Positions 11,501-26,535 of a DNA stretch of 64,000 bases are shown piece after piece. Position 1 is the stretch's first letter, and every line of letters starts with the position of its first letter. The notes under the pieces were generated by a model. It did no database searches. It saw only the letters and a list, made by a program, of their open reading frames with translations, and had not been told where the DNA came from. The stretch spans positions 4,375,298 to 4,439,297 of the forward strand of contig JACDOX010000024.1 in the NCBI GenBank assembly GCA_014549065.1, written 5' to 3'. Both the position numbers and the translations under genes were made by a program. This stretch comes from Cardinalis cardinalis (Eukaryota > Chordata > Aves > Passeriformes > Cardinalidae).

Positions 11501-14500
11501 GGGACAACTAGTTTCAGTTTAGATTAAAAAGGAATTANTAGAAATAAGTATGTAAATTTTTGCAGGAATACAAGTACATTCTCATGCCATGCTAAATGAG
11601 CTGAGCATATAGTTTGCTGCAGGTTTATTGAACNAAAGGCTGGCTCTTTACAGATGACGTGTATAATATTCTTGTAAATGTACTTTTGAAAAGTGGATGG
11701 TGTGGAGCTGGGTATTAATGACATGCAATCTGTTGGCATTTCTGCTCATTTCAAAAATTGACTTAATATTTAAAAGGTATTTGAAGTGAGGCAGGGCTTT
11801 ATCTTTTATTAACAGATTTCTAATTCTTGACTTCAGGCAAAGTGTAGATGGTTTATTTTGATTGCAATCTACTTCTGAAGAGAGTATCAGTCTATTTAAT
11901 AAAANCTTTCCAAGACTCAGCTTACAGTTTCAGCAGCAGCAACATTTTGGTCCACCATTGTACTTGATTGTCTTTGTTGTTTCCTTGACAGCAAAGACTA
12001 CTGTACTGCCTCTTTGTGTTAGTATAAAGCATGGGTAGTATGATTTAAATCATTAACCAAAATACCCCAGGCTCAAATATAAAATTCAAGAACTTGAATC
12101 TCCCATGTGATACCTACTCGAGTCCTGGAGTCAAGAAACAAATTAATTTCTTTAAAATGTCTTGATTAATTTGATGGCTGGAGGAAACAAATATTGTCAT
12201 TTTATTCTCCTGCATGGCTATTTTTAAAAAAAATCATATTGAAATTTGTAGAAGAATAGCTGCAATTGATATTAAAGTTCTAATATTAACAAGCACATGG
12301 TATTTTAGACAGAAGCCTCATAAAGCTGGATATAAAAATACGGATTTTGATGATTTATTACTGGAGATAAAGCAGCACATGATTGCTAAGCTGCCTTTTG
12401 TTCCAAATTGCCTGAGAGATACTTCTTTCTTGGTTAGTCATTTTTTAAAGAACTGCTTTTATAATAGTTGCATTCCAGACTGAGGTATTGCCTGCTTGTC
12501 AAATGAAACATNTTAATTATAAGAACATTTCAATTAACCCTTTCATGGAAAACAGTTAATTTGTAACACCATAAAAATCCTTTGCCTTGGATTTATAAGG
12601 TATAAATTTACTTCAAATAAAATATGAATTTGGCAACTTCAGCAGACCTCTAGAACAATGAGAAATAGATAAATATGGAGAGCCCCATCAGGATGGGCTT
12701 TTTACACTCGTGAGATGTCATAAGAAAGGGTTAAATGTACTGTCGTTTTGTACGCTTGCACTTTCTCCTAGTTGACAGGTGGAAAAAATAGTTAAGTGAA
12801 AGGAAGAATGAATTTAAGTTAAATTAAACATCTAAAGTGTGAGTGCACTTTNCTGCTCAGGCTGTAGGTGCACAAGAGGAAAATTGAAAGGTTTTGACTC
12901 TTTCCTTTGCTATGTGCTGCTCTTGGAGCAAAACAGTGCTACTCTGTCCTGGGCCTCCAGGAAAGCAGTGATGTTCAATACATTTTGGAACTGAAATGGC
13001 ATTGCAAGATAACTTTATCATTGGGGTTAAAGATAGCTGGNATCCAGATGGAAACTGGTTATGGGTTATCCATGATTAAATAAAATGAAAAGAAGGATGT
13101 CTCTAAAGCTGTGCAGGTTAAAAAACATGGAAGCCTTTTATTTTCCTTGACAGAGAAATAGACTTTGAACACTGCAGGCTGGCTAAAGAGTGAGTTCAAA
13201 GGGAGAGAGCATGAAGGGAAAGCTGGAAAGAATACCACGTGGCTGACAACCTGCCAGCCAGTGTGTAGAATACCCTGTGCTGCAGGCTGCCTGCTGCAGA
13301 GCGCACCATGTGCTAACCTTCCCTTTTGGAAAAAAAAATCCCTCCATTTGCTTATATCAACATTTTACTTATAAATCTTAATGATGTCACCTCTGAGTCT
13401 TCTTTTGATGGAGAGAGAAAAAGACAAGTCTCCTTCCTCAATCTGTTCTCCAAGTACTGTTGTGGAGGCTTCCTGCCCCTCCTGAGCCCCTTGGGACAAC
13501 CTCAGCTCCATGCAGGAAGATGTTTGGTGCAGCAATACGCTAGGAGTTTTTCTTTTGATGTTACAGCACTAATCTCATCTGTATCTAATTGTTAAAATAT
13601 TAAATCTTCAAAGATTTCCTTTGTAAACAAAAGATTGTCATAACAATTTAAGCAGGATCAGATGTGTAAATTTAGAGTGGAACCCTCAATGAATTCTACA
13701 GAAGTNTTTTTGCAAAAGGATACAATACACTTATAATTCAAACCTGCNTAGTGGACTAAATAATCTAAAATACATTATTTGAAGCTGATTTTAAAATCAG
13801 ATTTACCTAATTAATTTACCTTAATAAACAATTTAATCTCTTACCTATGTGCATTAGTTTTAATTTCTGATGTGCTAAATTTTCCCTTTTATTCAAATGC
13901 ATTGCACTCTAGTATATTTCATACTGCGGAATAGAATGTAAAATGGCTGCTAACCATATCAACTGCAGTGAATGTAAATTCATAAAAGCAAAAATTTCTT
14001 TACTGCAGTTTAAATACATGTGNAGTGTTGGAAATAATTGCATTGCCCTGGGAAGTACAATAACTGTTAAAACATGTGTTTGTCATTGTTCAATGTGCTT
14101 TATATAGAAACAAATCTTATTGATATAAGTTAGTGTCTTTTATGTTTAAATACCCAACAGTTTTTGATCAGACACTAGGTATACTGATTTAAAAGTGAAA
14201 TTAGGGTATTTCAAATGGATAGGATTTCATCCAGTTTCTGGAAAAGAAACTACAGAGTCATAAAACACTAAGTTATGTATTGCATANCTTCTGAGTGTTT
14301 ATCAGTGAACAGATTCATGCTGGTAGCCAGGACATAAAAGCTGAAATTTTTTGATTCAAACTGGAAATGCACACACAATTTTAATAGCATTGTGAACCTT
14401 AGGAACAAGATATGAAGAATAAAGGTACTTCATTTTTTTAAATAAAGCCCATTTCTTTTTTTAAAGATATTTATTTACTGATTTAAATACTAAAGTAGCA

Positions 14501-17248
14501 AAATTAAATAAGCNGTCTGCATCTAGGGTGACTGGAAGACATGAATTGCTTTGTGAGAAACCAGAGATCAGCAAAGGTGTATAATCTTCATGATTCATGA
14601 ACCACCATCTCTGGAAGCCCTTATCTCNGTTGACTGTACTAGGAACATTGCTAGACATCTAGCTTTTGGGTCATATTAAGAAAAAATATAACTGTTTCGA
14701 AAAATTAAAAAAAACCCTATTTTTTTCTTTTAATTTTAAATNAAATAAATTCTAGTAGAGCATTGCAGTGACAGCCTGTCACCCAGGGGTAGTTCCTTAG
14801 TGGAAGGAGTTATCTTTCAAGGGTTTTTAGAATGACTTTCCTAAAATGGAGTCTTTATACATCAAAGTTACTGAAAGAGAAATCAGCATGGCTTTTTAAG
14901 GCTGAAAATTATTCTTTTTCCTCTTTGAGTTAAAATCATTCCCCTTCATGAAAAGAGTTGACTCAGTGTCCCACTTATAACCCATATGTTCTGATGCATA
15001 GAAAATAACAGAATTGCTCTATTTTACAAATCTTTTTCCTTTGCTCAGTACAGAAAGAAATTTATGATCCCTTCTTTAGTACATCTTTCTTTCTCATCAT
15101 TTAAATTTATGATACCTACCAGCTATACTCTTGGGAAATGGATTAATATCAAGTGGATAAACTCAATGCAAAATCATGTAGGAAAAATAATTTTATGTAT
15201 TAAAAATAATAGTGTTGACAACAATAATTTAGAGCCTTCCAGATAAATTTTGAAACTTAATATCCTAACAAGATTTCCAACATCTTTCCCTAAACAGCTT
15301 ATTTTCAATAAAATTATCCACTTACTTTCTTTTGAAATGCATCTGTGTGATTGGAAATGTTGGAAAATTTAAGACGACCAGGCTTGTGTGTGTGTCATTC
15401 CAGCAAGCCACTGAATTGTAGAGTAGTGGTAAGTGAGCCCCAATAGCTCTGAATCAATTTCTGCAGCTTTCCANTGTGGGCAGTAAGAACAGCCTGCATC
15501 ACAGAAAATTGATGATAGATAGTTTATTAATTTTGGATTGCTGCCTTGGTGATGTTTTGTCAGATTCTTGGACTTACTGCAGCTATTTGGTCCAAGTCAG
15601 CACAAAGGCAATAAATACTGAAGGTAGCTGGTCNGCAATGCCACATGTAATTTTGGTCCTCAGTCTGTAGTGGGTTTGACTAATGCTTATTGAGGTAACC
15701 ATAGCTATTTCCTTGACAAGTGCTCCTTTCCTTTCACTAGCCACAACTCTGCTATAAGAGAGGACTGAATAATGTGATATTTGCTGTCTNAAAGCTGCAA
15801 GGAAATTCTCCTATTTCTGCTACCAGTTTCTGAAAAATCACCTTCCTGTATTTAAATAGCAGCTTTGTGGGTTTTGTTCCTGTTATTTGCAAGGAGAAGC
15901 TGGGATAAAAGCTTGAAATAAATCCTAAGACTAATCCAACTGAAGTATCTCATATCTGGTTTTATAGGATTTTTATTTGAAAACCTGATCCAGGTTATCA
16001 AGAAATAAGTACCATCTAAAAAGAAAAAAATTAGGAAAATTTAGGCAAAATAAATAAGAATCCTTTCATTTAAAAAAATGAGAATTGTAAGTAACCTAAT
16101 AATTTCAGGGTGGCTTGCACTGCAGAGGTTGAAAAGCTATAAATAAAAATAAATCTTCAGAGGACAGTGTTAAATCTTTACATGTTTACTATTCATCTTT
16201 TAGGCAAACAGAAATGTTCCTGAGTGAACTTTAAACAATTGAATCTTTNCCAGTTAATTGTTTTCTGTTTCACCTTTGAATGTTTTTCCAAAATACTGTC
16301 TGCAGAAGTGTGCCATAATGTAGAAATTATGCCAAACATGTTGTCAGGTCTTTCTGAATGGCANATGATTAGATTCAAGAGCTGAATGCTTAAGCTGTAG
16401 ATTTAGCAAATTAAATTCTCTTTTCATTTGACCCTGGAGAATTTCCTCAAGAGAAATTTGTGGATTAATGTCCATGTCATAGAAAGCCAAATCTATTTGA
16501 GGAAATTCAGACATGAATGTTTCTCTCCTTCCCTGTCTTTTTCTATTTCTGATAGGTAAATAAACCCCATTATGTTGAACAGCTATGACTTTAGAAGGTG
16601 TGGGACAGTCTGATGAGAATATTGTGGATCTCTAAAGTATTTAAACAGCCTAACTTTTGCTATACATATTTTACTATTCAGTCTCAGGGAAAAAGATGAA
16701 ACAGCTCCTACACTTCCTCTACAGTGCATACCCTACATGCAATACTGCATTTGTCACTCAGAGATTTCCAAAANGGATTTTATTAACACACTCTAAATGC
16801 TCTTTACACATCACCAAAAGGATTTAGTGCTTTCCTTAGCAGCTCTTCAGGATGACTTTATGTTACAAGGGCAGTCAGAAAGTTACCTGCTGGCTGGGCC
16901 ATACCAGGAGCAGGAAGATTCCAGAGAGACAGCAGGGAAGGGCCTTCATCATGAAGAGGATGCAAACTGTGTTACTAATTATGTATCAAAGCAGAATTAT
17001 CATACATCTCCTAACACCTCAAGGTCCTCTAAAGAGACTGTTGAAACTGTGCATAAAAGATATCAGAAGGGTACTGAGGAGATTGCTTTTCTCAACAGTG
17101 TTGATAGCATGACAAGCACAGTGTCTGTGCCTGTGTGGCTGCCCTTCTGCTCTGGTTAGTGTGCCAGCAACATTAGACCCTGCAATATCATCATATCATT
17201 ATTCAACTCAACTGGGATATTCTCAAATTATTTTATAGGCTGTTGACT

Positions 17249-17269
17249 AAAAAAAAAAAAAAAAAAAAA
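17249..17269 (+). repeat. A(21) homopolymer run
   Basis: An uninterrupted run of 21 A follows TGTTGACT. It lies about 90 bp after a 120-codon open frame (16797-17159), which raises the possibility of a retroposed sequence. However, no AATAAA signal sits just upstream and no target-site duplication is apparent. A simple homopolymer expansion is the plainer reading. Confidence 0.9.
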
Positions 17270-20200
17270 GGCAAGTATGTATTTTGTGTTTGGCTTCAGC
17301 GTGGGTGCTTTGACTTCTTTTAGAGAAAGAAGTCTTTGGTCTTTGTTGCAAATGATGTTGGCCAGGTGCAGAGGAAGCTCAAAGCATCCCTGCAGTGCTG
17401 CTGGTGGTTCAGAGGGGCCTGTGAGCTCAGCAGAAGTNATATGGTTCCCTGAGCTTCATGTCATGCCTCAGCACTTGCCAGTTGCTACAAGGAGTCACAT
17501 GATTGCAGAACAACCCTTTGTGATGCTCTCAATTACAAAAAATATTTCATTAATTGCCAGTTATCCCCAGATTGTGGAAATCAAGATGTGGCCTGGAGGC
17601 ATCAATGTATTCTGTGTGCAGTTGGGATGGAACAGGGGATTTAACCTGCAGTAGCTGAGTATGTAAAACTCAAANAAAGTATATGAGGAGAACTGTATTA
17701 ACTCCAGATAAATCACTGCTTATTGTGTCAGGAATGGAAAGACATTTATCACAATAGTACTTCATAGTAATATCCTGTAGTGGCAAAAAATTTACTTGAA
17801 GTTTTTTTTTGTGCTACAGTTTCAAAGTTCTTTGATACATTTTTAGCTGCCAGTTTGTAATGAAGGCTGTGTCAGTTCCATCAAGACTTTGTGCAAGCCC
17901 TAGGAATCAGCTGGCTTCTTATTCTAATCACAGTAAGATCTCATGAAGCTAATATCAGAGGCTCTATAAAAATGTATGGCAGCAGCAGTTTTTAAGAAAA
18001 AATACATAATAGAAGGTGTGGTGTGTAATAAGTTGCAGTCTTTTTACATCAANTCACTTTAATTCTTAGGTTGCTTTAATTTTCCATTGGCTAAACATGG
18101 NAAAGACATTTTTGGTTTCCCAGTATATTTTCATTTCTGTGTTGTTAAAGAACTTATTTTTGGGAGAGAAAAAAAAAAATTGGACAAGAGCATATAGAAT
18201 CATTCATGCATTTCCTGAAAGCTAGTATTATGTTGATGTTTCTCTATGAAGCTCTTCCATCTGCTTTTTTTTCTATAAATTCCAAGAGAAATCTCAGAAA
18301 TTTTTTTTGAGTTGTCACAGGTAAAGCAAGGATTTCTTAAGAAAAAACTTTTGGCAGAGTTTTAATTTTTTCTTGTTGGAGATGGATTTTTTAAAATAAG
18401 CAGCTACCTCTGTTATTTCTGAATCACTGCTAAATTAAAGTTAGATCCCCTTCCTTAATGGGTTTCTCTTCCTAGTGCTAGTTTTTTCTTCTGATATTTT
18501 TATAAAAGCCTTCTGTATTCCCATTTGGGTAGCATTGCTTCACGATGCTTCTTCTCTGGTGTTATCTCTTGCCTGCAAGACTTGTCTGAAGCCATATTAC
18601 TAATTGGTTTCCTCCCCATTTTTCTTTTACAAGAAAGGAGTTTTTTTAATCTTCGAACTTTTAACTCACTTTGGTAATTTCTTTTTCCTTGAATTTTTCC
18701 TTTTGAAGCAGTATTGAATTCCATTACACCTCCTGGGGTGTCTTTTAAGTTTGACCAGCTTTCCTGTATTCCAGTAGTTGTGTTCTTTGGGTTTTTTTTT
18801 CACATTTCCAGCTAGTTTCATGCTTATACTTAACATGTGTTGGTTTGGTTTGCTTGTTTGTTTGACNAAAGAAAAATATATCAAGCTCTTTCCTCTAGTT
18901 GCACCTTTCTAGGATAGACTATAATTCAAAATAGACTCTGATTCTCCATTTTAATAGGTATTTGATTCTATTAGTTACTCAGCAATTAGCTATAGGCCTT
19001 TCCATAGTGATCCTCTCTTTTAAATTTATTGCCACAGTGTTTTTGATGGTGAGATTTTAGGTCACTGATGGTTCCATTTTTTTATGTCACTATTTTTTCT
19101 GTCCCTTACTGTCTCTGCAGTAGATATGAGAACCTGCTTTTACTGTTCAGTTACATTTATGAAGATGATTACCATTTGTTCTTCAGATTGGTTTTGTTGT
19201 CTCACATTTTTTCCCAGTGTATCAATTTTCAGTTGCTCTGACCTCTTCCAGCTTATCTTTCAATCTCTTCTAATATCAGAGTAAACTTAAGTGATAAACA
19301 CTGGCTGGACTTTGGGAGAGAGGAACAGTAGTCAGCAATGAGAAAGAACTTCAAAAAGCTGTTGTCAGTATTCAATTTGGAAAGAAGTCTTTGACATACT
19401 GCTGCTGATGTGGAACATTCAAAGAATTATTTCAGCTTTTGCAAAGTGGGTGGTAACAAACATGACAGCCAAGAAGTCTGGAGCATGAGACAAGGACAAA
19501 GTTTCCAAAGATGGCAGAGACTTAATTAATTGCAACAGACTTTAAATATTTTTGCTGTCTGCAGCTATAGTTTTATTTCATCTGTCACTTGCTAGCCTGC
19601 TCTCCAACTTGAATATTGCATCTATATAATGTAGGAAGTGGGGAAAGTATTTCATTGTAATGGGGAGCTTTTAAGTTGGGATCTTTTTTGCCCTACATAG
19701 TGAAGCCATTTATGGCCACCTTCCATCTTTGTTAGTGACTCACCTCNGAGGTTTACTAGTCTAACTGGAATAATTAATAGGCTAAAAGAGATGTGCTATA
19801 TTACTGNTATGTCTTCCTCAATATTTCTAGCTGATAAAGGGGTTTTAAAATTTGTTTTGTTTTGAGCTTGGGGTTGTTATTTTTGTGTGTGTGCACAGCC
19901 AAGCAGTAGCCCTGTCTCTTTTGTCTTTTCTGGCTTTAACTCAAGATGACATTTATGGGGGATGAGAGAGCTTCAGGATGCTGGGGTGAGATCCTGGGTG
20001 ATTGGTTGTTTGTTTGGCAGTGATTTACTAAAGCAGCTTGCCTTATCTCCCTGGCTGTGATCCTGGTACATTTACTGCTATAAACACAGATAGCCAGAGG
20101 TCCCATTACCTTCTCAGCAGAAGTTTGCTGTGTCATAGACTTAGTCATTCAAGTTCCAAGCCTAAGAGTTATTTAATTTTTAGTATGAAACATTGATGAG

Positions 20201-23200
20201 TTCCAACTAAGCTGTGGAAGCAATCAGCCATTTTGTATGCATATTGCCATTTGTATAATTTAAATGCAAAGTCTGCTTTGCTTTCTCAGAAAAAATAGCA
20301 TATGTTTTATAGAATTTTTGGAAAAGGATGAGTGTGCTTNGGGTTTCAGCCAGTCTCTTTGTATTATGTGCAGATGCTTTGGGACTTTAATAATTAGAGG
20401 ATCTAATAAAAGAATCAGAGGTAAGATAANCCCAGAAAATTACTACAACGTGAATTCTCTTTGCTGTTACAAAAGCCAGTCTTTCCTGTTTCACCTAACA
20501 CAAAATTGGAGACTTATAGGTGTATTTCAGCCCAAACTTACAGCAAACACATAACAGAATTGATGAAATCATTACATCATTATTAAGTAGCCTCTATTTC
20601 AAGCTGCCTGGATTTAATTGCNTTACCTTGAAAAATAAACACCAAAATCCCAAACCAAATAGTGAGCTATAATTGAACAGGTAAGTAGGGCAAAGGTCTG
20701 AAGTTCCNGGGTTAATACTATGTCACTTACTGGTTTTAAATTGTCATAGTACAGTAAATCTACATGGACTGTTTCTTTTTCCCCAGACTGACTGCAGAAA
20801 TGGGTATGCTTTTTGTTGTAGGCAACTTTTCAGAAGGCAAAATCGTGACTTTTTTCTTTACCATGTCCACCCCTAAGTCACACAAGATTTAAACAAACTC
20901 AAAACGTTGCTTTTCTGTTCTGCAGAAAACCCATCACTGCAAACCACCAATCAGCACATTATATAAGTATCAGCATACCTATGCCTACGTGTGTCCTGCC
21001 TGCAGGTGTTTGTCCAAGTGGTGTGAGCATGTGCTCATGGTACACACCCATGAGTCAGTGTCTCTCTGTGTGTACAGTGAGGCATCAGGTTCTCCATGGA
21101 GGATGAAGTGGTGTTCACAAGCTGTGCTGCCTCTTCCTGCTGTCACCATCTGTGCTGGCTCTTTGCCTAAAGCAGGTTGCCTTTGAATATCACCCTGAAA
21201 ACAGATTGGTGTCACAACTGAGAGGTTGTGACCTTAAGTGGTTAGCAATGACGCAGCATGATAAGTTTTTAACTCTTGAAGGATGAAGTATAAGGCTTGT
21301 CTTAGGAAGGTAACAGATAAATAATGAGCCTATGAGCCAAGGAGAGAAAAAGGCAGTGAAAATGTTCACCTAGTGATTATAGATATGTTCTCCAAGTGAT
21401 TACTGATAGACTAAAATTATTCATCAAAGAATTTTGCAAAGATGCATTAGGTTCCAGAAGCTGTTTTGGCTCTTCCGGTCTGATGAACTAGATAATTAAA
21501 AATTTACTCTGACAGTGTCATCTGAGTCTGCTAATTATTTACCAATTTCTGCTTGACAGCATAGTGCTGTATATTAGACCTAATTTACATTATCTCTTGC
21601 TGTATATTTCAGAAGTAGAAATGAGCAAGCAGCATATGCTGATATTTTCCTTTTGTTACAATTACAAAGGAAGGAAATATTCTATTATCACTCTGCCATC
21701 ACCAGTTTTAGGAAGCATATGGTATTTAATATTTTTATCTACATTTACAAACATTCACTGATACTCCGAACATCACAGTGTTGAGTATTTTCCTTATTTT
21801 GAATCAGAGAAACAAAAGAAAAAGGGCTATTCTTGTCTTAAAAATTGAAGTTCCAAGTCTGCTGATTTTGCAAACTGGCTGTCAACCCTTTTAATCCTCC
21901 AGAGTTAAGTTTTCAAAAGTCATATACCCATTTTTCCTCAAAAGTATCCACCTGTGCTTTTTTTTTCTGCACTGTAAGAATGCATTCTTTTCCTTAATTG
22001 TGATAGATCTGCTCTTAACACCCTTNCTTCTCATTTTATTGATTAGGCAAACAAATTCTGTCTGGCTCCTTCATCTGCTTCTTTGCTCACTTTTTGCATG
22101 TGGTCACCACTGATGCTTCTATGCTCATGCTGGTTGTTTTCTCATCCTCTCNTGTCCTAAACACTATGGAAATTATAAATATTCTGGGGCGAAGATTTTA
22201 GTNGCATGTTGCTCCAGTATGCAGGGAACATATTCAATTAAACTATTTGAGTAATATTTCTAGAGGATACCATGATACATCTTATGCTAACCATTAGTAA
22301 AGATCATCTGAAACCACTCGTACAAAGTTAGCATTACAGCTATTNTTCAAATTCAGTCAAAAACATCACCAAATGTTATTCCTTAATGAGTCAGTTATGC
22401 TGGGCATTGTTCCTTTTCAGCAGAATCCTTCCTTAAAATGACATGCCTAAAATAGATGGAAAAATTCATGAAAAGATAAATTGAGGGTATTTTGTACTGA
22501 GATAGTAGGTCTGTGAAATTAGAGATTTGGATTGGAAAGCCCTTTTGTTTCACTGTGTAGTCTAATTCAGCACTGTTACTAAATAATTATATTTGGCTGT
22601 TCTCACTTGAATATTCTATTTCCCATAGTGAAGATTTTATGTTATGCCCAGAGCATCTTGTTAAATTGATTCTTCTCACTGGGCTGGGTTTTTATATAGG
22701 TTTTGTCCAAATGCAGTAATATAAAATACTAAAATAAAAATTAGCAATAAATACTAGAAGGCAAGAAATTGCAAGGAATATCTGTGAGAGCGCTATCAGA
22801 AAAGAAGTCAGAGCATAAAAGGTAAAAAAGCAAAGCAAAATAATATTACAGCCAGGAGTCAATAATATAATGATCAGGATGAAATCAAAAAAGGAAAATA
22901 TTTCATAATCTTTCCAATAGTACATTAAAAAAGAGGCTTTCTCAGATAGTAGTGTTTATGTCTATTTTGATAAAGTATTGGTTTTCTGCANGGCAGTGGT
23001 TGATTATAAAGGTACAATTAGCACTTTGTAACAATGACAGAGAGAAATATTCCTTTATAACTTCATAATCTGATGTATCTGGACAAAAAGAATCCTAGCA
23101 TTTTGAAAGGAAAAGCAGGGAAACACTTTAAAATGATACTCAGTGAATTCTGGAAGACAGGAAATTGCTATTAGTTAATTTGAGAAAATNAATGCAGAAC

Positions 23201-26200
23201 CATGCAATTGGAATATGACCCATAGGGAATCAAGAAGTCATTGTTCAGTAATCCTGATGCTTTATGCAATAAATTCAAGTGTATGTTATTTACATAATCC
23301 TCACATGAGAAGAAGGCCTGCTGTATTTGACAAACAGCAGCGATGTGATGAGAGAAAATGCCAAGCATATTTCTGCTTTCTGTAGTGCTACTCCCTCATA
23401 TTTGCTTTAGATTTTAGGAAAAAGCTATTTTATGAAGCTTTCAATACCACCTCTCACTGATGGTTGATTTCTGCTATAAAATAACGGAGGCCTCCCAGAC
23501 TTGGTACATGAGAACTCAGAATAAGCTCATTATCTAATCAAGGAGAGGAGTTTCCTGACTCACTTGGTGGTGTTATATAACTGAGTGCACACTGTAGGTG
23601 GTCTACCTATTAAATGGTAACCCCCAGAGCAGGTTATAATGAACAGTTTGTTAGACAAAATGGTAAACCAAAATAAGATTTAGCAATTTCAAAACTCTTT
23701 TTGGCACATAAACCACAAAGAAACAGGAGAATTATGTTATTTCACAGTGATTGTTCTCACTGGAGACATTTTTAATATTCATTGCTCTGTTAATATACTA
23801 CTAAATTAATGGAAATATTAATAGGATCATGAAAAAAAATCTCAGTAGTAGAAGAAGAATGGTTAAAGAAGTTCTCATCCATCAAATATCTGAATATCAA
23901 ATGAAATTAGAGCAATTCACAGTAAACTGATTGGAAAACAGTGAGAATGAAGTTAGGTAAAATAATTCAACCTAAATCAAAATAAAATAAATTTTCCAGA
24001 ATGCTGTTTTCAGATTCCATTTTTCTGCAGGCAATTTCTTGAAAATAACTGCAGCTGCTTCTTTAAAATCTTTTCTTTAATCAATATTTTTTACAGCAGT
24101 TGAGATTAGGTTGTTCATTGTAGTGACAACAATGTCGATGAACTCATTTGGCTTTAATGATTTGGTTCTGGCAGCAGCTACTAATTCTGCCTACCACCAT
24201 ACGTAAGGTTTTTGTACAAAGGTTAAAGATAGAAGAGGCTCCTGGGACGGCTGACAGGGTGGATTAGTGCTGCTGAGCCCTGCAGGAAAAGGTCACCACT
24301 GCGGTTCACAAAGGAGGGTTGTCACTGGGGGAGGTGAAGTCACAGCTAGCCTACAAAGAGAGCTTTGGGTTTGGTAAATTAGTCATTGGCAGGAATAAGT
24401 AGGATTTGGTTGTTCTCTCCTGCTTATCTTTGCTTTTGACTATCAACACTGCTTCTAATCTTCACTGCCAGACAGCCATCATGTCAATGGGACTGTTAAC
24501 TGTTCTTCCTTCTCTCTGCTCCCAATATTATTTGTTTGTGTCATTTCCAAATAGAACATATTGAGACAGTACAGCACTGCTGTGTGAGCAAGGGGAAATG
24601 AAAGCCCTTTTTCTACTGGCAAGGGTTTTTAAGCTTATGGAAAGTTCCTCTTGGGTTATAATTTATTTTTGAAGTTGCATACAGTATTCTGCTCTCATTT
24701 ATGTCTCATTGAGAATTCATGCTCAATTCTTATAATGTCTGTGTCCCACTTTCAGTAAGGGAGTAACTGAAGATCTCATTACTTAGGACTTTACATGATT
24801 AGTTGTTGGGATGTAGGTTCTGGACAGATTAATAGGACTGTGTAGCATGTCGTGGCCTTAGGAGACAATTTCTCAGTTGCACAAGGTAATCTTGGCTATG
24901 AAATATGGCTTGCTAGGAAAACGATGGCTCAGCTGTTCACCCTGAAATGTCACACCATTTCAAAGGCTTATCTTTCATAGTGCTGCATGTTATGAACTTA
25001 CTAGGCTGTGCATTGAAGCCGACATACCCAGTAAGAATATTATATATATAATATATAATATACAGCCTTGCATGAGAAAGTGGCAGTTTGCAAAATGATG
25101 CCTGAATTATAAGAAATAAGAAGTGATTGCCAACTTTTGATTTGCCTTTAAGAGTACCAAGCTGCAGTGTGATGAAGACTGCTATCTGAATTTGGTGAAC
25201 TGATGGTCTGGTCTCATTTAAGAGGACTAATTTTTTTCAATACTGGATTTCTCCATCTGAGAGGTGGAGAATTTTTTTCTTACACCAGCTCCATGATATT
25301 CTCTCTCATCAGTCATTCGGAATTTTCAGATTTTGGGGGTTTTTACTGACCCTGTATACTCCAGTTATACTGCAGTATATTGCAATGCAAAGGTTAACTT
25401 TCTTATTTTAGGGGAGCGATTTCTAATCACAGTAGATGTTCCTTCCCAGTCCCAAAAAGTAGACTTCAGTGTGGAGAGTAACCTCTTAAAAGACATGTCA
25501 CAAACTTCCACTGATTTTTATGAGGTTACAGAGAAAAGAGATGGTTTTGAATATGCAATTTAGTGTTTCTACTTGTCAGTTGTCACTCAGCAAAAAGCAC
25601 CTAGGATGCATTAAAAAGGCAGAGGAAACCAAATGGCTAGTTTGAAGAGCTTTAAGCCAGTGAATTTAGTTTTGGAATGTGAATATTCATCAGACATTAT
25701 TCCCTAAAATAATCATCAAACATAACCTTTCTTTGGAAAGCTGTCAAGTTTGACGTACCATGCATTCAGAACCTGACTCAGAAATTATTAACTTTCAAAT
25801 GGAAGGATCATTTCAAGCAGCATTAAACAGGGCATTTTAGCATTTCTCATTAAATTTTCTTGAGTATTTGTGAAGTTCATTGATTTCAGAGAAATAAAAA
25901 GCATCAGTGTATGAAAGATGAAGACTCAGTACTCAGGAGTAGACCAATTCCTCCCCCTTCAAACTTTAGAAGTAAAAAGAGGCTAAGAAATTAATTCAGG
26001 TAATTTAAAGTGGCGAATTAATCTGTCTCATATTTAGGAGCAACAGATAGAAACGAAGAAGTAATGGGAGACCTTTCTGCTTTCCCTGCTCAGATGCATT
26101 ATTTGCCATAATTTTAGGCAGATTGTCTGCCAACAGACTGAAGGGTGTGCAATAGCTGGGGAAATCAGGCCATTTGGTGGTGTCCTTAAATGCTTAAGTG

Positions 26201-26535
26201 CCACAGTTTTCGTTTTCATTCTCATCTGTGGTTGAGAATGATCCAACCTAAACTTTTTGATCTCTACCTAAATCCTACATGTCATAAAGAAACATGATTT
26301 TACATGATATCAAAAAACTTGTATTTTGAATCACTCAGAAGTAAGTGCTGAAAGTCCTCTACGTTACAGTTTTAATAACAAAGGCAATCTCCGTTCTCTA
26401 AGGAAAGTCTTAGGAAAATGCCAATCCTAGGGGAAGGATATTTAGGCATCAATCATACATTAGAACATAAAGGGCTTTTATTTTTACTCTAATATTAAAA
26501 AATGTATATTTGCATTATCCTTATGAATTTCCTTT

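Noticed and set aside
13375..13560. Possible degenerate CR1 (TCACCTCTGAGTCTTCTTTT-like text)
   Set aside because: One short phrase resembles the antisense CR1 3' region, but the order of the sequence that follows does not match. A repeat library search would be needed.
17277..17654. 125-codon open frame after the A run
   Set aside because: It has no recognisable domain, contains an N, and has no convincing start context or splice signals. It is most likely a chance frame.
25036..25062. AT-dinucleotide stretch with local palindromes
   Set aside because: It is a short TA/ATA simple repeat, and its symmetry follows from composition.
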